A stretch of DNA of 64,000 nucleotides from Blautia sp. OF03-15BH. GTDB taxonomy: Bacteria > Bacillota > Clostridia > Lachnospirales > Lachnospiraceae. The stretch covers positions 124,001 through 188,000 of the forward strand of contig NZ_QSCM01000003.1 of the NCBI RefSeq assembly GCF_003463065.1. The letters are read 5' to 3'. Below are positions 1 through 9,391 of the stretch, piece after piece. The stretch's first letter is position 1. Every line of letters begins with the position of its first letter. The notes under the pieces were generated by a model. It had not been told where the DNA came from. It ran no database searches and saw nothing but the letters and a program-made list of their open reading frames with translations. Made by a program: the position numbers and the translations under genes.

Positions 1-151
1 CCGTGAGGCAGAGTTCCGGATAAGCCAGAAGCTGAACGCCCTCTTTCCAGGCCTGATCCACGCCTTCACAGATGAGTTTTTTGTTATGATCCACATCTGC
101 TACCCGGATCTCCGGTGTTGATGCAGCCACTTTTATAAAACCATCCCGCAT
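1..151 (-). CDS. nadE: glutamine-dependent NAD+ synthetase, N-terminal part (cut by window edge)
   Basis: Only the first 50 codons lie in the window. The product opens with MRDGFIKVAASTPEIRVADV and continues to a PELCLT stretch, the pattern of the nitrilase-like glutaminase domain of glutamine-hydrolysing NAD+ synthetase. That domain feeds ammonia to the synthetase domain, which amidates deamido-NAD+. The ATG follows AGGAGG by about ten bases and lies 13 bases beyond the hslO stop, so the two are probably co-transcribed. The synthetase domain is outside the window, so the assignment rests on the N-terminus alone. Confidence 0.7.
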   Translation of the reverse strand, partial: MRDGFIKVAASTPEIRVADVDHNKKLICEGVDQAWKEGVQLLAYPELCLT

Positions 152-164
152 TACCAACGTCCTC

Positions 165-1043
165 CTATCGGCTTTTTTTCAGAATTTCTTTCAATTCTTC
201 TGTCGTAAAGGTATATCCGCTGTTACAGAAATGGCACTTGAGTTCAACCGGCTTTCCATCGTTGATTATGGAGGTCAGTTCCTTCTTCCCAAGACTGATC
301 AGCACCTTTTCCACTCGCTTTTTGCTGCAGTCACAATGAAACTCTGCAGGGATTTTTTCAGAGATTTCCGGATGAAATTCTCCCAGAAGTTCATTTAAGA
401 TGTCTTCCGGTGTCATTCCAAGGTTCAGCATGCTGGTCACACTCTGCACCTCAGAGATTTTTTTCTCCAGCGCCTCAATAACCTTCTCATCGGTAAAGGG
501 CATCAGCTGAATGATAAAACCGCCTGCCTGTTTCACGGTATTGTCTTTTTCCATCAGAACCCCAAGGCCAACGGAAGACGGAACCTGCTCTGAGGTTGCA
601 AAGTAATACGTAAGATCATCTCCGAGTTCTCCCGTTTCCAGGGCAACCTGTCCCACATAAGGCTCCTTCAGACCCATATCCTTGATCACCCGAAGCATTC
701 CATTTCCTACCGCTCCGCCTACATCCAGTTTTCCAAGTGTATTCGCCGGAAGCAGGACATCCGGATTTTCCACATATCCCTTCACATGACCCTGGCTGTC
801 TGCTGTCACAGTGATGCCGCCGATCGGACCATCTCCTTTTACCTGAAGAGTCAGAAGATCTTTTTCCCCTTTCATCATCACGCCCATCATCACGCCTCCG
901 GTCAGAAGACGTCCCAGGGCTGCCGTTGCCACCGGACTGGTATCATGGGCAGCTCTTGCCTTTTCCACCAGTTCCTTTGTTGTCGCCGCAAAAGCACGGA
1001 TCTGATTATCCGCCGCCGTTGCTCTTACTATATAATCTCCCAT
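165..1043 (-). CDS. hslO: Hsp33, redox-regulated chaperonin
   Basis: This 292-residue protein is the length of Hsp33, a cytosolic holdase activated by oxidation. The C-terminal zinc switch is intact: C237-D-C239 and C270-H-F-C273, the CxC and CxxC pairs that hold zinc when reduced and form disulfides under oxidative stress. The N-terminal region has the conserved Ala/Gly-rich chaperone fold (ALGRLLTGGVMMGVMMKG). It lies between a methyltransferase gene and nadE on the same strand with short gaps. An oxidative-stress chaperone suits a strict anaerobe. Assignment is firm. Confidence 0.95.
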   Translation of the reverse strand: MGDYIVRATAADNQIRAFAATTKELVEKARAAHDTSPVATAALGRLLTGGVMMGVMMKGEKDLLTLQVKGDGPIGGITVTADSQGHVKGYVENPDVLLPANTLGKLDVGGAVGNGMLRVIKDMGLKEPYVGQVALETGELGDDLTYYFATSEQVPSSVGLGVLMEKDNTVKQAGGFIIQLMPFTDEKVIEALEKKISEVQSVTSMLNLGMTPEDILNELLGEFHPEISEKIPAEFHCDCSKKRVEKVLISLGKKELTSIINDGKPVELKCHFCNSGYTFTTEELKEILKKSR

Positions 1044-1066
1044 AGATCAAAAACCAAACCTTTCTG

Positions 1067-1840
1067 TTATTTCGTCTTGCCCCGTTCTCTGGCAATAAAA
1101 TAAAGCCGTTCACTGTCTTGCTTCGGTGCTTCTCTGGTAAACGCATCGTATACCGCCACAAATTCCATCCCTGCTTCTAGGATCCGCTTTTTTACATCTT
1201 CCGGATCAAAGGCCTTCTGAAAATGTGTTTCTTCATATTTCCGGTAAAGCCCCCCTTCTTCCCTGCAGAAAATGGTAAGGTCATATTCATTTACTCCATC
1301 CTCTTCGTAGAAGGTATTCTCCCAGATAAAGCTGCATTCATCTCTGTTTTCCGCGATCACAGAATCACCCAGGATCTCTCTGTATTTATAGGGTGTATTC
1401 AGGTCGAACACGAAGATCCCGCCCGGATCCAGATAATTGTTTGCCAGCTTGAAAACCTCCAGAAGGTCCTCTTCTGACTCCAGATAATTGATGGAATCAC
1501 AGACACAAACGATCGCCCGGACCGTACCGTAAAGTTCAAATTCCCGCATGTCCTGCTGCAGATAAAGAATATCCAGTCCTTTTTTACTCCTCTTGTCCAT
1601 GGCGATCTCCAGCATATCTGCGGAAAGATCCACACCGATCATATCGTAGCCTTTTTCTGCCAGAAGTTCCGTCATACTTCCCGTACCACAGCCAAGATCC
1701 AGCACCAGCCCGTCCGTAATGCCGTATTCCTGCAGAATACCGGTCACATACTCTGCCCATTCTTCATAAGGCACATTATCCATGAAGGTATCATAAACAT
1801 AAGCGAAGCCTTCATAGCTTCCGTGAATCGTATCATCCAT
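1067..1840 (-). CDS. class I SAM-dependent methyltransferase
   Basis: A 257-residue protein with a canonical SAM-binding motif I (VLDLGCGTGSMTELL, near residues 46-60), an acidic residue ending strand 2 (GVDLS) and a later DSINY post-I segment. It begins HGSYEGFAYVYDTFMDNVPY, typical of the small-molecule methyltransferases common in Clostridia. The substrate cannot be inferred. One base separates it from the hisC stop, and hslO follows after 26 bases, so it sits inside a run of same-strand genes. Confidence 0.8.
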   Translation of the reverse strand: MDDTIHGSYEGFAYVYDTFMDNVPYEEWAEYVTGILQEYGITDGLVLDLGCGTGSMTELLAEKGYDMIGVDLSADMLEIAMDKRSKKGLDILYLQQDMREFELYGTVRAIVCVCDSINYLESEEDLLEVFKLANNYLDPGGIFVFDLNTPYKYREILGDSVIAENRDECSFIWENTFYEEDGVNEYDLTIFCREEGGLYRKYEETHFQKAFDPEDVKKRILEAGMEFVAVYDAFTREAPKQDSERLYFIARERGKTK

Positions 1841-1841
1841 G

Positions 1842-2903
1842 TCAGTTCTCCCGAATATATTTTTTCAGAAATGCCAGCAGCTGATCCATTTCTTCATCCG
1901 TACCGATCGTAATACGAAGATAATTATCGATCCTTGGCTTATTAAAATACCGCACAAAGATCTTCTTGATCTTCAATGCTTCAAACAGTTCTCTGGCAGA
2001 AATCCGTTCATGCGTAACAAAAAGGAAATTTGCCATAGAATCTCCGAAGGAAAAGCCAAGCCCGGAAAGTTCCTTTTTGACGCGTTCCCGGGTAGCCATG
2101 ATCTTCCGGCAGCATTCCTGAAAATAAGCCGGATCACTGAGAGATGCTTTTCCAAGCTCCAGAGCCGGACGGTTCATGGTGTAAGAATTAAAGGAATATT
2201 TCACATCGTTCAGATATTTGATCAGAACCTTGCTTCCAAACGCGTAGCCGATACGCATACCTGCCATGGAACGGGATTTGGAAAAGGTCTGTACCACCAG
2301 CACATTGTCATACTTATGTACAAGCTCTCTGGCACTCGTTCCACCAAAATCAATATAGGCTTCATCAATGATCACCACCACATCCTGATTGTGACGGATG
2401 ATATCCTCAATATCGGAAAGCTCCATCAGAATTCCGGTCGGAGCGTTTGGATTCGGGAAAACCACGCCTCCGTTTTCCCTGTAGTAATCCTCTTTGACAA
2501 TACGGAACTCTTTATCCAGGGGCTGGCACTCATACGGGATCCGGAAAACATCTGCCCAGACATCATAGAAAGAATACGTGATGTCCGGAAAAAATACCGG
2601 TTTATCGGAGTTAAAAAAGGTCATAAAGCACATGGCCAGCACATCATCGGAGCCCACGCCGACAAAAATTTCATCCCGTTCCATCTGATAACTCTCAGCA
2701 AGAGCATCCACCAGGGTATCGCAGGCCGGTTCCGGATACAGCCGGAGCGCATCCGTATTCATATTATTCAGACATTCCGTCACTTTCGGCGACGGCGGAT
2801 ACGGATTTTCATTTGTATTTAATTTGATCACATCCACAAATTTCGGCTGTTCTCCAGGTGTGTAGGGAACCACCGTACGGACATTTTTCTCCCATGTTCT
2901 CAT
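1842..2903 (-). CDS. hisC: histidinol-phosphate aminotransferase
   Basis: PLP-dependent class I/II aminotransferase with the HisC features: LNTNENPYPPSP near the N-terminus, NPNAPTG, a DEAYIDF aspartate segment, the Schiff-base lysine in TFSKSRSMAGMRIGYA, and a C-terminal RITIGT. It transfers an amino group from glutamate to imidazole-acetol phosphate in histidine synthesis. The frame is open eight codons further upstream, but the AAAGGG sequence fits the ATG at 2903 (MRTWEKNVRTVVPYTPGEQ), chosen here. No other his genes are in the window, so aromatic transamination is possible. Confidence 0.85.
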   Translation of the reverse strand: MRTWEKNVRTVVPYTPGEQPKFVDVIKLNTNENPYPPSPKVTECLNNMNTDALRLYPEPACDTLVDALAESYQMERDEIFVGVGSDDVLAMCFMTFFNSDKPVFFPDITYSFYDVWADVFRIPYECQPLDKEFRIVKEDYYRENGGVVFPNPNAPTGILMELSDIEDIIRHNQDVVVIIDEAYIDFGGTSARELVHKYDNVLVVQTFSKSRSMAGMRIGYAFGSKVLIKYLNDVKYSFNSYTMNRPALELGKASLSDPAYFQECCRKIMATRERVKKELSGLGFSFGDSMANFLFVTHERISARELFEALKIKKIFVRYFNKPRIDNYLRITIGTDEEMDQLLAFLKKYIREN

Positions 2904-2939
2904 TCTTTTACCCTTTCTGCCATTCATGCATAGTCTTCA

Positions 2940-4124
2940 TCATCGGTATTCTTTCATCAGCTCTTCAAAATGAGGAAGAGAACGGACGATCATTTCATAG
3001 GAAACGCAGTATGCCAGACGCACATAGCCCGGGCAGGCAAAGGAGCTTCCCGGAACCAGTAAAAGATTCTGCTTTTTAGCTTTCTCACAGAATGCTTTCT
3101 CGTCTTCCACCGGAGATTTTACAAAAAGATAAAAGGCTCCTTCCGGCTTGATGCAGGAAAGCCCTGCCTTTTTCAGACCCTCATACAGAGTCTCCCTGTT
3201 TCTGTCATAGTAAGCAATATCCGCTTTTTCTTCCAGGCACCGTGCGACGACTCTCTGGAAAAAAGAGGGCGCATTGACATAGCCAAGGATCCTGGTGGCC
3301 ACATTCGCCGCATTTTTAACCGCCTCGCTGTCATCCATCTCTGAAGGCAGGACCAGATAACCGATCCGTTCTCCCGGAAGGGACAGCGATTTACTAAAGG
3401 AATAGCCCACGATGGTATTCCGGTAAAAATCCGGGATCCAGGGAACTTCAACGCCTCCGTATACCAGTTCCCGGTAAGGCTCATCCGAGATCAGATAAAT
3501 GGAGGTCTTCCATTCTTTCTGTTTTTCCTCCAGGATATCTGCCAGACGTTTCAGGGTCTCTGCAGAATAAACCACTCCTGTGGGATTGTTCGGTGTATTG
3601 ACAATGACTGCTTTTGTTTTCTCTGTGATCAGCTTTTCAAAGGCTGCAAGATTCGGCTGAAACGTTTCCGCATCCGGCGGGACCACTTTCAAAACTCCGT
3701 CATAGTTGCTGACATAAGCCCGGTATTCTCCAAAATAAGGAGCAAAGGCAATGACTTCATCTCCAGGATTCAAAAGAGTCTTGAAAATCACATTCATTCC
3801 GCCTGCTGCTCCCACCGTCATGACCAGATTTCCGGCATCATAACCGGTTCCAAAGCGGCGGTTGAGAGAAGCGGCTATTGCTTCCCGGACATCCTCATAA
3901 CCGGAATTGCTCATATAGCCATGGACCATCAGCGGATCCTCTTCATTCAGCACCTGAAGTGCAGCCTCTTTTACAGCTGCCGGTGCCGGCACATTCGGAT
4001 TTCCCAGGCTGAAATCATAGACATTTTCTGCTCCGTAAACAGAGGCGAGCTTCTTTCCCTCTTCAAACATGGCACGGATCGCCGAACTGTTGTTTACATA
4101 GCCCTGCATTTTTTCTGAAATCAT
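2940..4124 (-). CDS. PLP-dependent aminotransferase (aspartate aminotransferase-like)
   Basis: About 394 residues of fold-type I aminotransferase: FSLGNPNVPAP near the N-terminus, VNTPNNPTGVVYS, SDEPYRELVY, and the PLP lysine in GYSFSKSLSLPGERIGYL. The family has AspC/AlaT-like members, and the amino donor and acceptor cannot be told from sequence. The second ATG (MISEKMQGYV, 4124) is chosen because the first overlaps the AAGGA ribosome site. It lies 36 bases upstream of hisC on the same strand, so the two transaminase genes may be co-expressed. Confidence 0.75.
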   Translation of the reverse strand: MISEKMQGYVNNSSAIRAMFEEGKKLASVYGAENVYDFSLGNPNVPAPAAVKEAALQVLNEEDPLMVHGYMSNSGYEDVREAIAASLNRRFGTGYDAGNLVMTVGAAGGMNVIFKTLLNPGDEVIAFAPYFGEYRAYVSNYDGVLKVVPPDAETFQPNLAAFEKLITEKTKAVIVNTPNNPTGVVYSAETLKRLADILEEKQKEWKTSIYLISDEPYRELVYGGVEVPWIPDFYRNTIVGYSFSKSLSLPGERIGYLVLPSEMDDSEAVKNAANVATRILGYVNAPSFFQRVVARCLEEKADIAYYDRNRETLYEGLKKAGLSCIKPEGAFYLFVKSPVEDEKAFCEKAKKQNLLLVPGSSFACPGYVRLAYCVSYEMIVRSLPHFEELMKEYR

Positions 4125-4193
4125 TGTCATCCTTCTTTCTGTTGTCTGTTTATAGTGTTTCAGAAATCACCGAGACAGCCGAAACATGTCCGT

Positions 4194-5912
4194 CTATTTT
4201 CGGTAAAGTTTTGCATAAATACCATTTTTTTCAAGAAGTTCCTCATGGGTTCCTTCTTCTTCGATTCCCTTTTCGGTAAGAACAAGAATCCGTTCCGCAT
4301 TCCGGATCGTGGAAAGACGATGTGCGATCACAAACGTCGTACGGTTTTTCGCCAGTTTTTCCAGAGATTCCTGCACGATCTTCTCACTCTCATTATCCAG
4401 CGCAGAGGTAGCTTCGTCAAAAATCAGCACGGGCGGGTTTTTCAGGAATACACGGGCGATCGAGAGACGCTGTTTCTGCCCGCCGGAAAGCTTCACGCCT
4501 CTTTGTCCGATATCTGTTTCATAACCATTGGGCAGTTCCATGATAAATTCATGGGCATTGGCCCGTTTTGCCGCCTCGATCACTTCTGCATCTGTGGCAT
4601 CCGGACGGCCGTACCGGATATTTTCCATAACATTTTCTGCAAAAAGATACACATCCTGCTGTACAATCCCGATCTGATCCCGGAGATTTTTCAGCTGGAC
4701 CTTACGGATATCGGTTCCATCAATCAGGATCCGTCCCTCATCCACATCGTAAAACCGCGGGATCAGGCTGCAGAGTGTGGTTTTTCCACCGCCGGAGCTT
4801 CCCACGATCGCAAGATACTCGCCTGCATGAACCTTCAGGTCAACATGGCTCAGTACCGTATCCAGCCCTTCTTCATAACGGAAAGAAACATTGTCAAACG
4901 TGATATCTCCTTTGACATCCTTCAGTTTTACCGCATCCGGTGCGTCTTTGATATCCGGATCCACATTCATGATCTCCAGGAAACGCTCATAACCGGTGTA
5001 GCCATTCTGGAACTGCTCGGTAAAATCAATGAGTTTTTTCACCGGTTCGGTAAAGTTATTGATATAAAGAAGAAACGTGATCAGATCTGTCAGTTTCAGG
5101 CTTCCATGTGTCATCATCACAGAGCCGGCCACCAGGACACCGATGGTCACCATCGTCGTCATGGCTCCGAGTCCGGAATGATACAGTCCCATATAACGGT
5201 AACTGATCCTTTTGCTGTCCACAAAGGCTTCGTTTCCCTGGGCAAATTTTTCCATCTCGATCTCTTCGTTTCCGAAGGATTTGACTGCCCGTATACCCGC
5301 CAGGCTATCCTCAATCTGGGTATTGATATCTGCGATTTTTTCTCTTCGCAGTTTGAAGGCCCGTTTCATCCTTCCATTTAAGAGAAAGGCATAGATCAGA
5401 ATCGGCGGAAGAAAAGCAAACGTCACAAGGGTAAGCGCCGGATTAATGGTACAGAGAATGATAAAAGAACCGACAAATTTGATCAGTGAGATCACGACAT
5501 CCTCCGGTCCGTGATGCAGAAGTTCACTGATCTCAAAGAGGTCATTCGTGATCCTTGAAAGCAACTGTCCTACTTTCTGATTATCATAAAAATGGAACGA
5601 CAGTTTCTGATAATGTTCAAAAATCTCCGCCCGCATATCGCGTTCCATCTTTGCTCCCATGATGTGTCCGTAATAGGCCTGATAGAAGTTACAGAAAGCC
5701 TCAAGAACCACCAGTCCCAACATAAGAAGTGCCAGCTTCAGGATCATGGACAGCGGATTTTCCAGGTAGATCACATGATTTGTGATGTACCGCACGATCA
5801 GCGGAATCACCAGGGTGATTCCTGCCCCAATGACTGCAACCACCATATCCGACCAGAACAGAAAACGGTATGGCTTGTAGTAATTGGCCAGTTGTTTCAG
5901 TTTTTCTTTCAT
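4194..5912 (-). CDS. ABC exporter half-transporter (MdlB/MsbA-like)
   Basis: A 572-residue fusion of a six-helix membrane domain (about 1-310) and an ATPase domain. The ATPase has Walker A (GSSGGGKTT), the signature LSGGQKQRLSIARVFL, Walker B (VLIFDEATSALD) and the switch histidine (VIAHRLST). This is the ABCB-type exporter layout, acting as a homo- or heterodimer in the cytoplasmic membrane. The sequence LKLSFHFYDNQKVGQLLSR is split across the first intracellular loop as usual. No partner half-transporter is adjacent, so a homodimer is likely. Substrate unknown. Confidence 0.88.
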   Translation of the reverse strand: MKEKLKQLANYYKPYRFLFWSDMVVAVIGAGITLVIPLIVRYITNHVIYLENPLSMILKLALLMLGLVVLEAFCNFYQAYYGHIMGAKMERDMRAEIFEHYQKLSFHFYDNQKVGQLLSRITNDLFEISELLHHGPEDVVISLIKFVGSFIILCTINPALTLVTFAFLPPILIYAFLLNGRMKRAFKLRREKIADINTQIEDSLAGIRAVKSFGNEEIEMEKFAQGNEAFVDSKRISYRYMGLYHSGLGAMTTMVTIGVLVAGSVMMTHGSLKLTDLITFLLYINNFTEPVKKLIDFTEQFQNGYTGYERFLEIMNVDPDIKDAPDAVKLKDVKGDITFDNVSFRYEEGLDTVLSHVDLKVHAGEYLAIVGSSGGGKTTLCSLIPRFYDVDEGRILIDGTDIRKVQLKNLRDQIGIVQQDVYLFAENVMENIRYGRPDATDAEVIEAAKRANAHEFIMELPNGYETDIGQRGVKLSGGQKQRLSIARVFLKNPPVLIFDEATSALDNESEKIVQESLEKLAKNRTTFVIAHRLSTIRNAERILVLTEKGIEEEGTHEELLEKNGIYAKLYRK

Positions 5913-5981
5913 TTCTTTTCTCCTTTTAAATACTACTGCCCTTCATTATACTTCTCCCCGCAAAAATTGACAAGCCAAAAC

Positions 5982-6022
5982 AAAAAAACAGCAGAGAGAA
6001 GGCTTTTCCTTACTCTCTGCTG
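5982..6022 (-). terminator. Rho-independent terminator after prfA
   Basis: A perfect 10-bp stem (CAGCAGAGAG with CTCTCTGCTG) is followed, on the minus strand, by seven T residues. It begins six bases past the prfA stop and ends the rpmE-independent DUF1385-prmC-prfA transcript. Confidence 0.92.
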
Positions 6023-6027
6023 TCGGA

Positions 6028-7101
6028 TCACTGTTCGTTCATTTTTGCCAGTTTGGCTGCCTGATCTGCTGCGATGAGCGGATCAATGACAAGATCCAGA
6101 TCTCCGTTTAAAACGGCATCGATCTGGTGCAGGGTGAGTTTGATCCGGTGATCGGTCACACGCCCCTGCGGGAAGTTATAAGTCCGGATCTTCTCCGAAC
6201 GGTCTCCCGTTCCGATCTGACTCTTTCTTTCTTCCGCTTCCGCATCATGGCGTTTTGCCAGCTCCATCTCATAGAGACGGGAGCGGAGGATCTTCAATGC
6301 TTTATCTTTGTTTTTCAGCTGAGATTTTTCATCCTGGCAGGAGATCACAATCCCTGTGGGGATATGCGTCAGCCGAACCGCAGAGTCTGTGGTATTGACG
6401 CACTGTCCACCGTTTCCGGAAGCACGGAACACATCAAATTTACACTCATTAAGATCCAGATGAAAATCGATCTCCTCCGCTTCCGGCATGATCGCAACCG
6501 TCACCGTAGAAGTATGGATTCTTCCTCCGGACTCAGTCTCCGGCACGCGCTGTACGCGATGCACACCACTCTCATATTTCAGCCGGGAATACGCACCCTG
6601 ACCGGTGATCATAAAGGTAACTTCCTTAAAACCACCGATCCCGTTCTCATTGAGCGACATCATCTCTGTTCTCCAGCGACGGCTCTCAGCATATTTTACA
6701 TACATCCGATAAACCTCTGCCGCAAAAAGAGCAGCCTCATCTCCACCGGCTCCGGCACGGATCTCCACAATAACGTTTTTCTCATCGTTAGGATCTTTGG
6801 GCAGAAGCAGGATCTTCAGATCATTTTCAAGTTCCGGGATCCGTTTCTTTGCTTCAGAAAGCTCTTCTTTCAGAAGTTCTTTCATTTCCTCATCGGTTTC
6901 CTCTTCCAGCATCATAAGGCTTTCTTCCACAGTTTCTTTGCATTTTTTATATTCCTTATACGCATCCACGATCGGAGCCAGATCACTCTGCTCCTTCATG
7001 AGCTTCTGAAATCTTGCGGTATCGTTTACCACGGAAGGTTCACTTAATTCGCTCATGATCTCTTCCAGACGGATGAGTAAATCTTCCAGACGATCAAACA
7101 T
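6028..7101 (-). CDS. prfA: peptide chain release factor 1
   Basis: Class I release factor for UAA and UAG. It has the ribosomal GGQ motif (GNGGQCVN) that triggers peptidyl-tRNA hydrolysis and the PET tripeptide (RVPETESGGRIHTS) matching the RF1-specific PxT anticodon. The C-terminal KIRTYNFPQGRVTDHRI is conserved. The start is placed at 7101 (MFDRLEDLLIRLEEIM) because AGGAGG stands nine bases upstream; the frame is open 11 codons further. The start overlaps the end of prmC by eight bases, implying translational coupling. Confidence 0.96.
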   Translation of the reverse strand: MFDRLEDLLIRLEEIMSELSEPSVVNDTARFQKLMKEQSDLAPIVDAYKEYKKCKETVEESLMMLEEETDEEMKELLKEELSEAKKRIPELENDLKILLLPKDPNDEKNVIVEIRAGAGGDEAALFAAEVYRMYVKYAESRRWRTEMMSLNENGIGGFKEVTFMITGQGAYSRLKYESGVHRVQRVPETESGGRIHTSTVTVAIMPEAEEIDFHLDLNECKFDVFRASGNGGQCVNTTDSAVRLTHIPTGIVISCQDEKSQLKNKDKALKILRSRLYEMELAKRHDAEAEERKSQIGTGDRSEKIRTYNFPQGRVTDHRIKLTLHQIDAVLNGDLDLVIDPLIAADQAAKLAKMNEQ

Positions 7102-7963
7102 TTTTTCTTTCCTCCTGTTTTGGTTTTCTTCCACCTACTACCCGGTCCAGTCCTGCCAGATCCTTTTTTACATAGATTTCTTGAAAACCGCCTTTTTTCA
7201 AAAGTTCCATTACCGCTTCCGCCTGCGTACAGCCGATTTCAAAGAGCATCCATCCTCCGGATTTCAGATGATCCTTTCCCTCCTGCACCAGTCTGCGATA
7301 AAACGCCAGCCCGTCCGCACTTCCATCCAGGGCGCCAATGGGCTCATGATCTCTTACCTCTTCCATAAGCGTACCGATCTCATCGGAAGCAATATACGGT
7401 GGATTGGAAACGATCAGATCAAAAACGCCTTCCACCTTCTCAAACAGATCACTCTCCAAAAAAGAGGCCTCGGTCTGAAGCCTCTTTCCATTTTCCACTG
7501 CAACCTTTAAGGCCTCCTGCGAGATATCCGCTCCCGTACCGGAAAGTCCCGGAACCAGTTTCAGAAGACTCAGAAGAATGCAGCCGGAACCGGTACACAT
7601 GTCCAAAACCCGGTCACCTTTCCCCGTTTTCTCCATCGCTTCTTCCACCAGAGTTTCCGTATCCTGTCTCGGGATCAGTACATGTTCATTGACCAGAAAA
7701 GAAAAGCCCATAAACTCCTGCTCTCCTGTGATCTGTTGAAGAGGGATCCTCTTTGCCCGACGTCCGATAAGCTCCCGGTAGGCTTTCTCTTCCTCTATGT
7801 CTGCCTCTTCTTCCCTGCAGAGAAGATACCACTGCCGATCCGAACGACTGCCTCTCTCTTTTCTCAGATATTCCAGAAGATACCAGGCATCCAGTTCTGC
7901 CTCCGCCACACCGGCCGCCTGAAGGAGCTTTCCTCCTTCCGTCACAAGGGAACGATATGTCAT
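7094..7963 (-). CDS. prmC: release factor glutamine methyltransferase
   Basis: Methylates the glutamine of the GGQ motif in release factors. The 289-residue protein has an N-terminal helical domain, SAM motif I (VLDMCTGSGCILLSL) and the catalytic NPPY (IVSNPPYI), the signature of this family. It is immediately upstream of prfA and overlaps it, the classic prmC-prfA pairing, and overlaps the preceding DUF1385 gene by four bases. Assignment is firm. Confidence 0.95.
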   Translation of the reverse strand: MTYRSLVTEGGKLLQAAGVAEAELDAWYLLEYLRKERGSRSDRQWYLLCREEEADIEEEKAYRELIGRRAKRIPLQQITGEQEFMGFSFLVNEHVLIPRQDTETLVEEAMEKTGKGDRVLDMCTGSGCILLSLLKLVPGLSGTGADISQEALKVAVENGKRLQTEASFLESDLFEKVEGVFDLIVSNPPYIASDEIGTLMEEVRDHEPIGALDGSADGLAFYRRLVQEGKDHLKSGGWMLFEIGCTQAEAVMELLKKGGFQEIYVKKDLAGLDRVVGGRKPKQEERKNV

Positions 7964-8925
7964 GCTTCTTTCTCCTCCGGAAATTCTTTACCAAAATTCT
8001 CCCGCAGAAACTTTTTCCAGTCATATACGGCTTCTACTGCAGCAATGGCAACCTCGATCATATCATCGGTAGGCTCTTTGGTCGTCAGCCGCTGCATGGC
8101 AAGACCCGGTTTGCTTAAAAGCCCTACGAGTTTATTCTCACTGGTTCCTGCCAGACGGATAAATTCATAGGAAACACCTGCGATCACCGGGATCAGAAGC
8201 AGGCGTACCACTACCCGGAGCACCGGCGAAGACACCCGGATAAACAGGAAGAAAATAATACTCACGATCATGACAATGAGAAGAAAACTGGTTCCGCAGC
8301 GCTTATGCTCTCTGGAGCTTTTACGGACATTTTCCACATTCAGTTCCATGCCATGCTCAATGCAATTGATGCATTTGTGTTCTGCTCCATGATACATGAA
8401 TGTCCTCTGGATATCTTTCATTCTGGAGATCAGAAGAATATAACTGACAAAGATCAGGATCCTGACGATACCCTCCGCAATGGAAAGAACCAGCTGGGAA
8501 TCCGTCAGACGCTGAAACAGAAGCGAAATAAAATAAGGAAGGATCATAAATACGCCCACCGCCAGAACGATGGAAAAGGCAACCGTACATCCCAGCAGAA
8601 TGGAATTCTCTTTTTCCGGATCTTTGCCTTTTTTCCGCTGTTTTTCTTCCTTTTTCCGTTCTTTTTCTTCTTCCTCATCATCCATGAAGAATTCTGCGGA
8701 AAACATCAGGCTCTTCATTCCCAGGACCAGCGAATCCACGAAGTTGAACACACCACGGATAAATGGGAGCTGGAGGATCTTCTTGTTTTTGATAAAACTA
8801 TGGCACTCTTCTACTTTTACTTCAATTTCTTTATCCGGCTTCCGTACGGCCACAGCGTAATGCTCTCCGTTTTTCATCATGATCCCTTCCATGACTGCCT
8901 GGCCGCCGATATTTGAATATTTCAT
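7960..8925 (-). CDS. DUF1385 membrane protein (YqhQ-like)
   Basis: A 321-residue protein matching the DUF1385 family by its opening NIGGQAVMEGIMMKNGEHYA and by the FMYHGAEHKCINCIEHG segment, with conserved histidines and cysteines. It has several predicted membrane segments (about residues 110-165 and 215-245) and a Lys/Glu-rich cytoplasmic stretch (EEEKERKKEEKQRKKGK) between. Family members commonly sit beside prfA, prmC and rpmE in Firmicutes, as here. The biochemical role is not established; the His/Cys motifs suggest metal binding. Confidence 0.88.
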   Translation of the reverse strand: MKYSNIGGQAVMEGIMMKNGEHYAVAVRKPDKEIEVKVEECHSFIKNKKILQLPFIRGVFNFVDSLVLGMKSLMFSAEFFMDDEEEEKERKKEEKQRKKGKDPEKENSILLGCTVAFSIVLAVGVFMILPYFISLLFQRLTDSQLVLSIAEGIVRILIFVSYILLISRMKDIQRTFMYHGAEHKCINCIEHGMELNVENVRKSSREHKRCGTSFLLIVMIVSIIFFLFIRVSSPVLRVVVRLLLIPVIAGVSYEFIRLAGTSENKLVGLLSKPGLAMQRLTTKEPTDDMIEVAIAAVEAVYDWKKFLRENFGKEFPEEKEA

Positions 8926-8951
8926 CCTTCGCCTTCTTTCTTAGATTCTTT

Positions 8952-9001
8952 TGCAACCGTTCAGAACCACCTCTGAAATCCGCCTGTCTCTGAACAGTTA
9001 T
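8952..9001. repeat. short inverted repeat resembling the ends of the GTAAC-type element
   Basis: AACCGTTCAGA and TCTGAACAGTT lie about 26 bases apart and pair with one mismatch. They resemble the termini (GTAAC[T/A]GTTCAG) of the miniature element found in full at 16.3 and 58.5 kb. No target duplication is visible. It may be an eroded, internally deleted relative or a chance hairpin between rpmE and the DUF1385 gene. Confidence 0.35.
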
Positions 9002-9037
9002 AAAAAAGAAAGGTTGGGATTTTTTCAAACCCCAACC
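9002..9037 (-). terminator. Rho-independent terminator after rpmE
   Basis: GGTTGGG pairs with CCCAACC around a 12-base loop, and the minus strand continues into TTTCTTTTTT. It begins 13 bases beyond the rpmE stop and closes a monocistronic transcript. Confidence 0.88.
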
Positions 9038-9050
9038 CATCGGAATACTA

Positions 9051-9260
9051 TTATTTGTTTTCACCAAGACCGTATTTCTTATTGAATTTATCAATACGAC
9101 CACGAGCCTGAGCTGCTTTCTGCTGACCGGTGTAGAAAGAATGACATTTAGAACAAACCTCTACGTGGATCTCGTTCTTTGTAGAACCAGTTACAAAAGT
9201 GTTACCGCAGTTGCAGGTTACGGTTGCCTGATGATATTCCGGATGGATACCCTGTTTCAT
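9051..9260 (-). CDS. rpmE: 50S ribosomal protein L31, zinc-binding type
   Basis: A 69-residue protein beginning MKQGIHPEYHQATVTCNCG, characteristic of bacterial L31. C-x-C (CNC) and CSKC provide the four zinc ligands of the zinc-containing form, rather than the cysteine-free paralogue made under zinc starvation. The ATG at 9260 is preceded by GAGGTG. It is flanked by its own promoter and terminator, so it appears to be transcribed alone. Confidence 0.96.
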   Translation of the reverse strand: MKQGIHPEYHQATVTCNCGNTFVTGSTKNEIHVEVCSKCHSFYTGQQKAAQARGRIDKFNKKYGLGENK

Positions 9261-9391
9261 GATTTTCACCTCTTCTTCCTTCGCTTTATGCAGACAATGT
9301 CTTGCATATTATGGCATCGAAGGGGAATCAATGCCCCCCATTCAATGATATCACTTTTCATTTCCGTTTATTATCTCTAAACAGCTATTGC